The translations under genes and the position numbers were made by a program. A stretch of 64,000 nucleotides of DNA from Paenibacillus sp. (GTDB lineage Bacteria; Bacillota; Bacilli; Paenibacillales; Paenibacillaceae): NCBI GenBank assembly GCA_023512345.1, contig JAILZT010000018.1:40517-104516 (forward strand), written 5' to 3'. Below, piece by piece: positions 43,429-52,140 of the stretch. The first letter of the stretch is position 1. Each line of letters opens with the position of its first letter. The notes under the pieces are model-generated. The model saw only the letters and a list, made by a program, of their open reading frames with translations. It did no database searches and was not told the DNA's origin.

Positions 43429-46260
43429 CTAGTTCAACTCAAATTTACTTAACAGAACTTCACCTCTGAAAACCAAATACAGGCGGGATAATTCTCCCTC
43501 AAAAGCTACAGGTGATATCACTTCGCTCCATTGCTGTGGTTCCGCATGTCCAGACACCTCAACCGTTCCCGCTAATGTTCCTTCTGGCTCATTGACTCTA
43601 AGTTCGATACTTCCACCCTTAGTGGATGAGACCAACGCCTTGATTTGCGTAATTCCACCACTTAGTTGCACATCCTCGAAGGAAATCCAGGCGCCTTCTT
43701 CTTTAGGTCTAACGCTAGCACCACCGGCTTTACACTCGTCTAAATACACGCCTGAATAATCATCGTAATTCTCCGCTTTGGTGCTAGCTTCAAGGTTACG
43801 TGGAGGAATCGTCTCCCCTTGGACCGTGATTTGTTCAGACACAACGATATCTGACGAGGAGCGGCCGATCATAATGGTATATTGACCACTTTCGACACAG
43901 AAACGCTCACGCGTAACATCCCAGAATGCCAACTCCGATACAGGCAGCGAGAACTCCACTGTTTGGGATTGACCTGCCGCAGTATGGATTTTTTGGAAGC
44001 CTTTTAACTGTTTGAGTGGGCGTTTCACTCGTGATGATAAAGATTGCACATACAACTGTACGACCTCGTCTCCATCTACGGAACCCGTGTTATCCACCTG
44101 AACAGACACTTTAATCATGCCATCCTGATCCAATTCCTTGGCGCCCAACTTAAGATTGCTGTAAGAGACTTGCGCATAACCAAGACCATGACCGAACGGA
44201 TACAGAGGCTCTCCGTCAAAGTACATGTAAGTTCTTTTACCTTTGATAATATCGTAATCCATCAGATCAGGCAGCTGCTCCACAGAACGGAACCAGGTCA
44301 TATTCAGCTTACCGGAAGGACTGTAATCCCCGAACAGAACCTCAGAAATCGCATTTCCCAGCTCTTGTCCGCTATGTGAGGTATACAGCACCGCCGGAAT
44401 GTGCTCATCGATCCATGGTGAAGAAATGGGGTAGCTTCCGACAATAACGACTACAGTGTTCGGGTTAGCTTCATACACTGCTTTGACCAAGCGTTCCTGC
44501 TCCTCGGGCAATACAATATCCGGTCTGTCGATCTCTTCTTTACCATTGATCAAAGGATGATTCCCCACAAACACAACTGCAACTTCAGCAGCCTTAGCCG
44601 CATTCACTGCCGCATCTATACCGCTTTTAAGGATATGTTTGGTGAAAGGTTCGGAACCCGCTGTACTTGTATTGTCGTCAGTTGCCAGCAGCGTACCTGT
44701 ATCGGAATTTACGGAAATGGATTTATCTCTCCAAGCCTTCAAGGTAACCGTATCGTCTTCGCCCGGCAACAGACTGAACGCTTCCTTCACATACCAGCCA
44801 TAAACTTCATCAGCGGATACAGTAAGGGTGTCATTATCAGTGAGTGTAACGTACTTATTCAGACTTGTTGACTTCAAAGTATGGTTGTTCCAGCCCCATG
44901 CGGTGTGCTCAAACAGTTCTCCGTGCTCCATTTGTTCCTGCAGAAGTGCTAACCGTCCGTCTTCACCAGTAATCCCTACCGCTTTTCCATTACTAACCGA
45001 GGTCAGAACCATTAGGTCGGAGCCGCTTTCAAAAGCAACCTGCTTACCCGCAAGCTTCTTGGTAATCCCCTGCAGCGGAGTGACGCCATAAGGCAGTGTT
45101 CCTGAATACCAGTCTCTGAACGCTTCATCCCCAAGTGGACCGATAACGGCAACTTTAGAGAGGTTGTTTTTATTAAGTGGTAAAGTATCGTTTTCATTTT
45201 TCAGTAATACGATTGACTGTTTTGCAGCCTCTAAGGATAACGCAGCATGTTCCTTGCTCAGAATAACTGAATCGTCAATACCAGCGTATGGATTCAATTC
45301 AGCAGGATCAAATTCACCCAAACGGAAGCGCACTCTGAAAGTGTTGGATAAAGCGCGATCCAAATCTTCTTCGGTAAGAAGACCTTGAGCCAGTGCTTCA
45401 TGAATGACTTTGATCGTCTCTTCGGTCTCTTCAGTCACACTGTCGATCCCGTTCTTAATAGACTCGGCCATGGACTGGGCAAAAGATTCATAATAATGAT
45501 GGTCCTTCACGATTCCGAACAAATCTCCAGCATCACTAACGATAAAACCGTCCATTTCCCATTCGCCTTTGACAACGTCCATAACACTTGGATGAAGAAT
45601 AACCGGCACACCGTTCACCGAATTATAGGCAGTCATCATCGACTGTGCCCCGCCTTCTCGGAAGGCAGCTTTAAAGGCATCCAGATAGTACTCTCTCATA
45701 TTTCTAGGGTCAATGCTGGCTGAGCAGTTTCCACGTTCGATTTCATTGTTATTGCCCAGGAAATGCTTCAGTGTTGCCACTGCTTTTAGATAAAAAGGGT
45801 GGTCGCCTTGAATCCCTTGCACTATCGCTGTACTGAGTTGACCGGTCAATTCCGGATCTTCCCCATAAGCTTCTTCCGTTCTGCCCCAGCGTGGATCACG
45901 TTCCATATCAACCGTTGGCGCCCAAAGCGTTAGTCCATTGATCGTCGGATTTTTTTTATAAAAGGCTCTGGCTTCGTCCCCAATAGCGGATCCAATTTTT
46001 TTCATAAGCTCAGGATTCCATGTGCAGGCTAATCCGCTTGGCTGTGGAAACGAAGTGGCTTTACCCAACCAGGATATGCCGTGTGCAGCTTCCGTTCCGT
46101 GCTTGTAGGCTTGTACTTCCAACCGTTCAATAGCGGCTTGGTACTGAGGGATTAAGCTCACCTTCTCATCCAGCGTAAATCGGGAGATCAGATCTTTCAC
46201 ACGTACATCTAAAGGCAGTTCCGTTTTTTTATAAGCATATATTTCCGTTTCTGTTGGCAT
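43429..46260 (-). CDS. large GH3 glycosidase with C-terminal CBM6-like domain
   Basis: A 943-residue family 3 enzyme. The N domain has GISWLGKATSFPQPSG, LKHFLGNNNE and the nucleophile Asp in GFIVSDAGDLFG near residue 240. The C domain is split by an insert of about 150 residues (around 430-560), then a fibronectin-III-like domain (VQVDNTGSVDGDEVVQLYV) and a final 110-residue beta-sandwich resembling CBM6. No signal peptide. AAAGGAG precedes the ATG and a perfect cre site lies 24 bp upstream. Possible activities include beta-glucosidase or beta-xylosidase. Confidence 0.93.
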   Translation of the reverse strand: MPTETEIYAYKKTELPLDVRVKDLISRFTLDEKVSLIPQYQAAIERLEVQAYKHGTEAAHGISWLGKATSFPQPSGLACTWNPELMKKIGSAIGDEARAFYKKNPTINGLTLWAPTVDMERDPRWGRTEEAYGEDPELTGQLSTAIVQGIQGDHPFYLKAVATLKHFLGNNNEIERGNCSASIDPRNMREYYLDAFKAAFREGGAQSMMTAYNSVNGVPVILHPSVMDVVKGEWEMDGFIVSDAGDLFGIVKDHHYYESFAQSMAESIKNGIDSVTEETEETIKVIHEALAQGLLTEEDLDRALSNTFRVRFRLGEFDPAELNPYAGIDDSVILSKEHAALSLEAAKQSIVLLKNENDTLPLNKNNLSKVAVIGPLGDEAFRDWYSGTLPYGVTPLQGITKKLAGKQVAFESGSDLMVLTSVSNGKAVGITGEDGRLALLQEQMEHGELFEHTAWGWNNHTLKSTSLNKYVTLTDNDTLTVSADEVYGWYVKEAFSLLPGEDDTVTLKAWRDKSISVNSDTGTLLATDDNTSTAGSEPFTKHILKSGIDAAVNAAKAAEVAVVFVGNHPLINGKEEIDRPDIVLPEEQERLVKAVYEANPNTVVVIVGSYPISSPWIDEHIPAVLYTSHSGQELGNAISEVLFGDYSPSGKLNMTWFRSVEQLPDLMDYDIIKGKRTYMYFDGEPLYPFGHGLGYAQVSYSNLKLGAKELDQDGMIKVSVQVDNTGSVDGDEVVQLYVQSLSSRVKRPLKQLKGFQKIHTAAGQSQTVEFSLPVSELAFWDVTRERFCVESGQYTIMIGRSSSDIVVSEQITVQGETIPPRNLEASTKAENYDDYSGVYLDECKAGGASVRPKEEGAWISFEDVQLSGGITQIKALVSSTKGGSIELRVNEPEGTLAGTVEVSGHAEPQQWSEVISPVAFEGELSRLYLVFRGEVLLSKFELN

Positions 46261-46283
46261 TGCGTTCGCTCCTTTTATCTGAG

Positions 46284-46297
46284 TGTTAGCGGTTTCA
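46284..46297 (-). promoter_or_regulatory. perfect cre site before the large GH3 gene
   Basis: TGAAACCGCTAACA on the minus strand matches the CcpA consensus TGWAANCGNTNWCA at every position. A weaker site, TAAAAGCGCTTACG, lies at 46381-46394. Confidence 0.7.
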
Positions 46298-46494
46298 TTT
46301 TATACCGAGGACTACATCAGCTACCTGTAAAAGACACCAACCGTGCGCTGCATGCAAGCCCTATCCTAACCATCATAAAATAAAAGCGCTTACGGCGACA
46401 CCTGAACAATTTGCCTAAAAATCAGGTAATAATTAGACTTTTATCTCGCGCTTGGGCTGATCGTGCTCGTGGGGGCGGGATGGTATTGCACTTT

Positions 46495-46835
46495 TACATC
46501 TCAATCGCTCATTTGGTGCTCCCGGGGGTGATCCTAGTGTATTTTTACATCTCATTCGCTCATTTGGTGCTCCCGAGGGTGATCCTAGTGTATTTTTACA
46601 TCTCATTTGCTCATTTGGTGCTCCCGGGGGTGATCCTAGTGTATTTTTACATCTCATTCGCTCATTTGGTGCTTCCGGGGGTGATCCTAGTGTATTTTTA
46701 CATCTCATTCGCTCATTTGGTGCTCCTGGGGGTGATCCAAGTGTATTTTTACATCTCATTCGCTCGATTGGTGCTCCCGAGGGTGATCCTAGTGTATTTT
46801 TACATCTCATTCGCTCATTTGGTGCTCCCGAGATA
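46495..46835. repeat. seven-unit 51-bp tandem repeat
   Basis: Units begin with TACATCTCATTCGCTCATTT at 46495, 46546 and every 51 bp up to 46801; the last one is truncated. Each continues GGTGCTCCCGGGGGTGATCC. Because 51 is divisible by three, long frames are open on both strands (for example the 17-residue minus-strand unit MRCKNTLGSPPGAPNER), but there is no ribosome binding site and no plausible protein. It lies between convergent or unrelated genes. Confidence 0.9.
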
Positions 46836-46850
46836 CCCGTTACTGACTAT

Positions 46851-47525
46851 TTACCATAGCTGATTATCCTTGAACGAATGGACATACTCATATCTGCAAA
46901 CTTTACTGCTTTTGCCGGCATATATAGGTTTAAGTTTTCCTTTCTCACAGAGGGACTTCACATGTCGTATCACCGTACGATAATTTACTCCAAGTTCATG
47001 CACTAAATCAGTCGGACGAATGAACCCATCGGAGCGGATGGCCACTAGCATAATTTCACGCTCAAGCCGAGCAAAGGACTCCCCCTCGGAATTCATCACA
47101 AGACACGGAGTTAGTAGGGATCTCAGCAGTGAGATCGTAAGTTCTGGATTCGCCTCCAGATCATCATAAGGTACGGCAACCACCCGAAAACCTGCGATTT
47201 GCAGAAAAGTTTCCCGGTTCAGCTCCTGCCGATAACGAGTGCGATCCATATTTTGTACATGAGGGCCGTATCCCTTCACTTCAATCGCAAACTTAATCTG
47301 TCCCGGTTTCCATACAAAATCAATAAAGTACGGCCTTCCGCGCCAATCCGCGACTTCATATTCAGGGTGCAAATGTTGCATTTGACCAAACATCGGCCAC
47401 CATACCTGCTCCAAAAACATCCGCTCCCCATGACCATGTCCACGCTCCAGTCGACTCTTCCGTTCCCCTTTTCTACGATTTAAATGATGCTCTAACCACC
47501 TGTCATGCTCTTCAGTGAATCCCAT
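46851..47525 (-). CDS. endonuclease-like (DUF559-type) protein with HTH domain
   Basis: A protein of about 224 residues. The middle has a PD-(D/E)XK-like pattern: the Asp in YFIDFVWKPG and EVKG in FAIEVKGYG. The C-terminal 70 residues form a winged helix (IRPTDLVHELGVNYRTVIRHVKSL). AAGGAGG lies 7 nt before the ATG at 47525, which is preferred over an ATG at 47552. A nuclease or DNA-binding role is inferred; no partner gene is seen. Confidence 0.7.
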   Translation of the reverse strand: MGFTEEHDRWLEHHLNRRKGERKSRLERGHGHGERMFLEQVWWPMFGQMQHLHPEYEVADWRGRPYFIDFVWKPGQIKFAIEVKGYGPHVQNMDRTRYRQELNRETFLQIAGFRVVAVPYDDLEANPELTISLLRSLLTPCLVMNSEGESFARLEREIMLVAIRSDGFIRPTDLVHELGVNYRTVIRHVKSLCEKGKLKPIYAGKSSKVCRYEYVHSFKDNQLW

Positions 47526-47550
47526 AAGTAACCTCCTTTTTTTTGAGCAC

Positions 47551-47588
47551 AAAAAAATCCCGCACCCCTAGATAGAAAGGGTACGGGA
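47551..47588 (-). terminator. terminator-like hairpin in the leader of the endonuclease-like gene
   Basis: TCCCGTACCC pairs with GGGTGCGGGA on the minus strand, followed by seven T. It lies only about 25 bp upstream of the ATG, so it could attenuate that gene or end a transcript from upstream. Confidence 0.6.
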
Positions 47589-47797
47589 CGTGCTTCGTCC
47601 TATTTTTCAAAAGTATAGTACTCTTGCTCCACTACTGTCAACCACGACTCTTTTGGATTCATATGGATGCAAATGGATGCAAATGGAAAACTTAGCAAAC
47701 CAATTAGAGGAGTCCTTTCACAATCTCAAGAATTGGAGAAGTTACTATTCTACTAGTTAAGAAAATCCGCCTTTCTAGTCACTTCATATTCAAAATG

Positions 47798-48178
47798 TTA
47801 TTCAAAAGCGTCTAAAATTTCTTGATTTTCTTTTTTTATTTTCATAAAACATTCTTCTATTCTGTTCATGTCTATGAATTCTCTATCAACACCTGCAACA
47901 AACAATAGTTTTAACCAAAATGCGTCCCCTGCAGCAAAATTTTCAACAGCTAGCTCAATATTCTCTTTGGTTAAAGATTTCACAATAATATCGGGCTGAG
48001 ACGCAGGAATAAAATTAATGTTTTCTTTGTTCATATAGCTAAGTAAATTTAACGGTGTACTAACAACAACAGTAATATGCGTTCCATCTTCAAGTTCAAT
48101 AAATACATCGATGTTATCGTCATCAATATCTACTATTTTAGAAAGTTGAGTTGGATATTCAATAGCTTTAACTTTCAT
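47798..48178 (-). CDS. small acidic protein, possible immunity protein
   Basis: A 126-residue acidic cytosolic protein, starting MKVKAIEYPTQLSKI. Its middle is beta-rich (VFIELEDGTHITVVVS) and its end helical (RIEECFMKIKKENQEILDAF). No signal peptide or membrane segment. It is the last of a series of immunity-sized genes, but no toxin tip is recognised next to it. Function unknown. Confidence 0.65.
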   Translation of the reverse strand: MKVKAIEYPTQLSKIVDIDDDNIDVFIELEDGTHITVVVSTPLNLLSYMNKENINFIPASQPDIIVKSLTKENIELAVENFAAGDAFWLKLLFVAGVDREFIDMNRIEECFMKIKKENQEILDAFE

Positions 48179-48311
48179 TCTGCCCTCTCCTATCTACCAT
48201 AGACTAGCATACGACTTATACAAGATATTAATGACGAAACTTATGTTAAACCCTTAAGGTCGAAACGTAACTTATATTACTTCTCGTACTCCCAGTAAAA
48301 GTAAAAGGGAA

Positions 48312-48340
48312 ACCACAAGGAATATATACTCGCATGTGGC
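48312..48340 (-). terminator. terminator after the four-helix membrane protein gene
   Basis: CCACA pairs with TGTGG around an AT-rich loop on the minus strand and is followed by TTTCCCTTTT. Compare with the similar terminator at 55717. Confidence 0.55.
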
Positions 48341-48440
48341 TCGCTCAGCAATTAAATAAAACTAACCTCAATACTACTTCTAGCCGTTCATTTCCTCATA
48401 TCTAAAGACTTTCAGATGGCTACTTTACAACATCAATTAG

Positions 48441-48833
48441 TCATCTCTCAAGCATTTTCAATATTACAACTAACATTACCATTAGTACCATTAATAACAT
48501 AGACAAAGAAGTTATAACTACTACCTTTTTTTTCAATGGATTGGTTTTTACTTTAAGATAACTTCCAACACAGATAAATGGAAAGCCTAATAAACCAGGT
48601 AAAGGTAAGACTTTTACAATTTCAAGAGTTGGGGAAGTTACTATCCCAAAAGCTAAACTAATTCGTACCAAGCCTGCCGAGAATGACGCATATAACAATA
48701 GAAATATTCCAAATAAAAATGTCTTAGGGTAATTATGAGAATTCTTTAAAAAATACACAGAGAGAGCGGTAGATACGCCTAACGTAATTATTAAATAAAT
48801 AGGCAACGGTAAGCCCTCATAAATTGTAACCAC
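48441..48833 (-). CDS. four-helix membrane protein, possible immunity protein
   Basis: A 130-residue protein with about four hydrophobic helices (LPIYLIITLGVSTALSVYFL, LFGIFLLLYASFSAGLV, LPLPGLLGFPFICVG and a C-terminal helix). The likely start is a GTG at 48833 with a weak ribosome binding site. Membrane immunity proteins of this size protect against pore-forming or cell-wall toxins, but this is inference. A shortened copy of part of the gene is seen at 47690-47750. Confidence 0.6.
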   Translation of the reverse strand: MVTIYEGLPLPIYLIITLGVSTALSVYFLKNSHNYPKTFLFGIFLLLYASFSAGLVRISLAFGIVTSPTLEIVKVLPLPGLLGFPFICVGSYLKVKTNPLKKKVVVITSLSMLLMVLMVMLVVILKMLER

Positions 48834-48966
48834 AGATTATTCACTTCTCTCTTCTAAAATAATTCTTCTTTAATCTCACTACCACAAGTACAGGAGCTCC
48901 TAGAGCTAATAAATGGCGTTAGTCCTAGGTTTCATACGGCCCTGGGTAGCCCCCTCCAAAAAGAAA

Positions 48967-48997
48967 AACCTTGAAAGGCACAAAGCCAATCAAGGTT
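48967..48997 (-). terminator. cassette terminator (copy 1) after kptA
   Basis: AACCTTGA pairs with TCAAGGTT, with GGCTTTGTGCC in the loop, followed by TTTCTTTTT on the minus strand. Very similar copies occur at 51521 and, more decayed, at 54997, each after an immunity gene. Confidence 0.85.
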
Positions 48998-49015
48998 CAC
49001 ATATCTTTATTGAAA

Positions 49016-49555
49016 TCATTTTACTTTAATAAACATAGGTGGAACAGTATCTGCCAACCATACAGAATTATTGCCTTGGTAAAATTTCACTCCCTCATTT
49101 GAAGCCTTTTCAGCCAGGATCTTGAGCAGTACTGGGTGTTTATCTTTTCGCTTTCCTACTAAGTTCGCAGTTTCAATATCAGCCGACAAATGAACGTACT
49201 GTCTTGCCATTGGTTGTAGTCCCTCAGATAAAATCTGCTCAACTAAATGCCTCGCAGTTCCATGATACAGTAACGAAGGGGGAGTACTGACCTCCTTACT
49301 TATCTTTTGAGGAACAGAATGACCGTATAATGCTCTTATCTTACCTTTGTAAATCTCATGCCTTTTTTTATCTGACACCTCAATCATCTTTCCCAAATCA
49401 TTTTCAGTTATTGCTTTCCATTGCTTATCATTTCGTAGCGATGAAATTAACTGTTCAATGTCTACCCATCCCTCACTATCCAACTCTAATTCATATTCCC
49501 AAGGCGCATGCCGTAACGCAAAAGAAACCTCTTTGCTAAGTTTTGAGAAATCCAT
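49016..49555 (-). CDS. kptA: RNA 2'-phosphotransferase, Tpt1/KptA family
   Basis: A 179-residue protein matching Tpt1/KptA: LSKEVSFALRH near the start, the winged-helix LDSEGWVDIEQL, IRALYGHSV, then the ADP-ribosyl transfer half with LYHGTARHLVEQIL, VHLSADIETANLVGKR and a Pro-rich end. The family transfers an RNA 2'-phosphate to NAD+. GAGGGG lies 7 nt before the ATG at 49555. It starts 1 nt after the upstream gene stop, so the two are cotranscribed. Its place inside a toxin/immunity array is unusual. Confidence 0.9.
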   Translation of the reverse strand: MDFSKLSKEVSFALRHAPWEYELELDSEGWVDIEQLISSLRNDKQWKAITENDLGKMIEVSDKKRHEIYKGKIRALYGHSVPQKISKEVSTPPSLLYHGTARHLVEQILSEGLQPMARQYVHLSADIETANLVGKRKDKHPVLLKILAEKASNEGVKFYQGNNSVWLADTVPPMFIKVK

Positions 49556-49556
49556 A

Positions 49557-49958
49557 TCAAAGCCCCTCACTTAAGACACCTTCCTTGATGTCTAAAATAC
49601 AAAACTCTTGTGCGACAAATTCGAATAACCCATAACTATCCAAATATAGTGCAAAATGATTCAAACCATTTTTCGCCCACTCTGGACTCATCTCCTGTAA
49701 CTCATCAACCCAATTGGATTCTTCTATTTTTACAAGTTTATCGTACGTACCACTTACATATTTAGTGAACTTCTCAGAAGAATGTCGATGGGCTATGGTC
49801 GAAATAAATTTAATGCCACCGTTGAATACTTTATCGTTTTTTTCTTCATCATAAAAATCAAATAATAACACTGCATCCCCTTGTTTGTATGTGAGTGTCA
49901 CACTTGTACTTATACAATTTGATGGCACAGGAAAAACCCACTGCTCTTCTAATTTCAT
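49557..49958 (-). CDS. immunity-like protein cotranscribed with kptA
   Basis: A 133-residue acidic protein (MKLEEQWVFPVPSN at the start) with a beta-rich first half and a helical second half. TAGGAG lies 8 nt before the ATG at 49958. It follows a toxin-tip fragment by 17 nt and is followed by kptA after 1 nt, which suggests it is the immunity partner of the broken toxin. No family is recognised. Confidence 0.7.
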   Translation of the reverse strand: MKLEEQWVFPVPSNCISTSVTLTYKQGDAVLLFDFYDEEKNDKVFNGGIKFISTIAHRHSSEKFTKYVSGTYDKLVKIEESNWVDELQEMSPEWAKNGLNHFALYLDSYGLFEFVAQEFCILDIKEGVLSEGL

Positions 49959-49975
49959 AGCACTCACTCCTAAAA

Positions 49976-50565
49976 TTACTTTTGACCACTAGGTCTTACT
50001 GTCGGTGTTCCCGACGAATCTAGTTTATTTCTTGATAATTGATCGGTTAACATTTTCTCGTACATCTCATTTCCAGTTCTATTTACTGCATTCCACTGCT
50101 TTCTTGGAATACCCGCTTGAGTAAGAGCCTGTGAAGACCTTGTATTAAGTATAAGTGTATTACCATCTCTGACAACATAATCATTTGGTACTTGAGAAGG
50201 TTTGATTTCACCACTTTTTAAAGCACCAACAAGGTTATCAACATTCTTAATAGGTCTTCCTGCAACAGATGAGTAGTATTTATGCCCTCATCACTAAGGC
50301 TCCCATCATGTACCAATCGACAATTTTGTAGGCGCCGTCTCCGACTTTTACCCAGTTCGATTTATTAGCGACTCCAGTCGCCACATCACAACTGTATGCA
50401 CCCTTCATACGAATCCTCAGATATAAACCGGGCCGGACGCGGATCATAGTAACGCGCCTGCAAGTAGTAATACTGCGTCTTCCGGTCAAAATAGTACCCT
50501 GCGTAGCGGAACGGGTTCTCTTTGACCAGATCGGTGGTGATGTCTTCGGTATTTCGTATGATAAC
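49976..50565 (-). pseudogene. decayed Rhs core stub with toxin tip
   Basis: Reading on the minus strand, an Rhs core end (KENPFRYAGYYFDRKTQYYY, then QARYYDPRPARFISEDSYEG) is followed in another frame by SNWVKVGDGAYKIVDWY, and then after two apparent one-base losses near 50295 and 50278 by HKYYSSVAGRPIKNV and the toxin tail (LILNTRSSQALTQAGIPR, TPTVRPSGQK, stop at 49976). The tail resembles C-terminal domains of other polymorphic toxins, but its activity is unknown. The stub starts abruptly next to a terminator. Confidence 0.75.
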
Positions 50566-50574
50566 AAGCATAAT

Positions 50575-50619
50575 AAAAAACAGGTCCAATTAGGTGCTAT
50601 CTGCACAAAAAGTGAGCTG
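50575..50619 (-). terminator. terminator next to Rhs stub
   Basis: Imperfect stem beginning CAGCTC and ending GACCTG with an inner GTGC/GCAC pair, followed by TTTTTT on the minus strand. A cleaner relative is at 62125. It separates the 50761 immunity gene from the Rhs stub. Confidence 0.55.
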
Positions 50620-50760
50620 TTTTTTGTTTAACGGTATTACTTATTACTTAACACGTATACCTGATTTCAGAAATATTAGGTGTAGAAATTCCATGGCTTA
50701 TGTGTGTTATTGGTTGAATAATCGGTTCATTTCCCACTGGGTAGCCCTACAAAATAATAG

Positions 50761-51216
50761 CTACAATGTAGGAATCTCCTCCTCATTACCAGGAGATTTA
50801 TTTATTAATAAATCTGGAATACTTATATTACTCTTTTTTAATTTAAAAATTTGAATCTTAGTTACTGGTGGAGTAAAAGAAATACTCCGAGTTGAGAAGT
50901 CCACATCTAAGAGTTTTTTGTACAAGTTTATAAGGAACTCCTTCCAGTCTTCTAAGGGGGAATTCAAAACAATATCTTGCGATTCTAGCAATCGATAACC
51001 ATCAGCAATATAAAACAGTAATAACCCTGTTCCAAAATCACAATATGGGTTATCTAATATAGCTTGTGGAACATCCAACCCATTATTCCAGTTGTAATTG
51101 GCTGAAATAATATGAAGAAACAATGGGTTCGTTATATTTTCGATTTCTCTGATAAAATGATCGTTATCTTCACTGTACAATAAATTTTTGAGGAACTTGG
51201 TATCTTCATTATTCAT
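50761..51216 (-). CDS. DUF4274-like immunity protein
   Basis: A 151-residue protein. The core HIISANYNWNNGLDVPQAIL followed by CDFGTGLLLFYIADGYRLL is the pattern of the DUF4274 domain, often found beside polymorphic toxins. An AAAGGATG site lies about 10 nt before the ATG. The toxin tail at 51226 ends 10 nt upstream, an adjacent toxin-immunity arrangement. The C-terminal 40 residues are variable and may not belong to the domain. Confidence 0.78.
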   Translation of the reverse strand: MNNEDTKFLKNLLYSEDNDHFIREIENITNPLFLHIISANYNWNNGLDVPQAILDNPYCDFGTGLLLFYIADGYRLLESQDIVLNSPLEDWKEFLINLYKKLLDVDFSTRSISFTPPVTKIQIFKLKKSNISIPDLLINKSPGNEEEIPTL

Positions 51217-51225
51217 AAAAACAAA

Positions 51226-51465
51226 TCATCCTTTGCTAATAAAAAACTTATTCATCAATTGATTCAATTTTCTTTCCCAAAGCTCAACTGTTGCACCTTG
51301 GCTAGGATAAAGTGGCAAACCCTTCTCCTGAATATATCTTAAATTCTTTTGCAAATTAAAAAACTTGCTTCTGTTACGCATACTTCTTCCCGATGACCGT
51401 ATATCCTTTTCAGACTTCGCGAGATGCGTTAAGAACTGCCAATGGCTTTTAGTTGTCGCAGCAAA
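51226..51465 (-). pseudogene. orphan toxin tip fragment
   Basis: An open stretch without start codon encodes KSHWQFLTHLAKSEKDIRSS, then MRNRSKFFNLQKNLRYIQEK and GLPLYPSQGATVELWERKL, and ends at 51226. It is basic and looks like the C-terminal tip of a secreted toxin whose front part is missing. The immunity gene starts 10 nt later. Confidence 0.65.
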
Positions 51466-51520
51466 CTATCTTCCTTTGTTTAAGGAAACGTTCGGCACTA
51501 GATAGCCTACTAAAAAAGGA

Positions 51521-51550
51521 AACCTTGAAAGGACGAAGCCAATCAAGGTT
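51521..51550 (-). terminator. cassette terminator (copy 2)
   Basis: AACCTTGA/TCAAGGTT stem with GGCTTCGTCC in the loop, followed by TTCCTTTTTT on the minus strand. Nearly the same as the copy at 48967. Confidence 0.85.
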
Positions 51551-51629
51551 GAAATAATGATCTCGATACATATTAAATTATTTACGGACTCTGTCTTTTT
51601 GTATTAGATCAATTTTATTGTGAAGAATA

Positions 51630-52052
51630 TTATTTAAACTTTTCTAAGCCATGATAGGGATTTGAAATATTTTCGCCAACTTCATCAATCGTTTCTATTA
51701 TTTCATTAAGTATTATTTCATTTATATTCTTATTTTGTTGTATTGAATCTTTTATTTTTTGAAAACAATTCTTAAGCCCAAGGTTTACAACAATTGAAAG
51801 AATGATATCTACATCTTCATAAGATTCGGTATTCCATAACTTGCAAAGCACCTCATCTATATTATTTCTTATTTCACTTTCCAATAACTCGTAGGTCATA
51901 ACTTGTCTGTCTGTTAATTGACTAAGGATTAACAAGAACTCTCTTTTATCAATTTTTATAATCTCAAGCTCATTTAATACATTTTGGAACAACAATGCTA
52001 ACGTTTCTATTGGTAATACATCAGATAATTTCTCGATCTCTTCGATACTCAT
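51630..52052 (-). CDS. helical acidic protein, possible immunity protein
   Basis: A 140-residue protein, almost all alpha-helical by composition and acidic (MSIEEIEKLSDVLPIETLAL, then ELLESEIRNNIDEVL). GGGGGG precedes the ATG by 7 nt. The HEAT-like or four-helix pattern is common in cytosolic immunity proteins. It precedes a cassette terminator. No family is recognised. Confidence 0.68.
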   Translation of the reverse strand: MSIEEIEKLSDVLPIETLALLFQNVLNELEIIKIDKREFLLILSQLTDRQVMTYELLESEIRNNIDEVLCKLWNTESYEDVDIILSIVVNLGLKNCFQKIKDSIQQNKNINEIILNEIIETIDEVGENISNPYHGLEKFK

Positions 52053-52140
52053 ACTTATTCCCCCCTAATCTACTACATAAAAAACCATATTCGAATAGTT
52101 TCGTATTATGGTGATAATGGATTTTTATTCAACTAGTGGC

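Noticed and set aside
46411..46863. 150-codon plus-strand frame with repeated VILVYFYISFAHLVLPG
   Set aside because: It is a by-product of the 51-bp tandem repeat. There is no ribosome binding site, and an equally long frame is open on the other strand.
50280..50606. 108-codon frame over the Rhs stub
   Set aside because: Only its last third is in the original toxin frame; the rest is a shadow of the Rhs core read out of frame.
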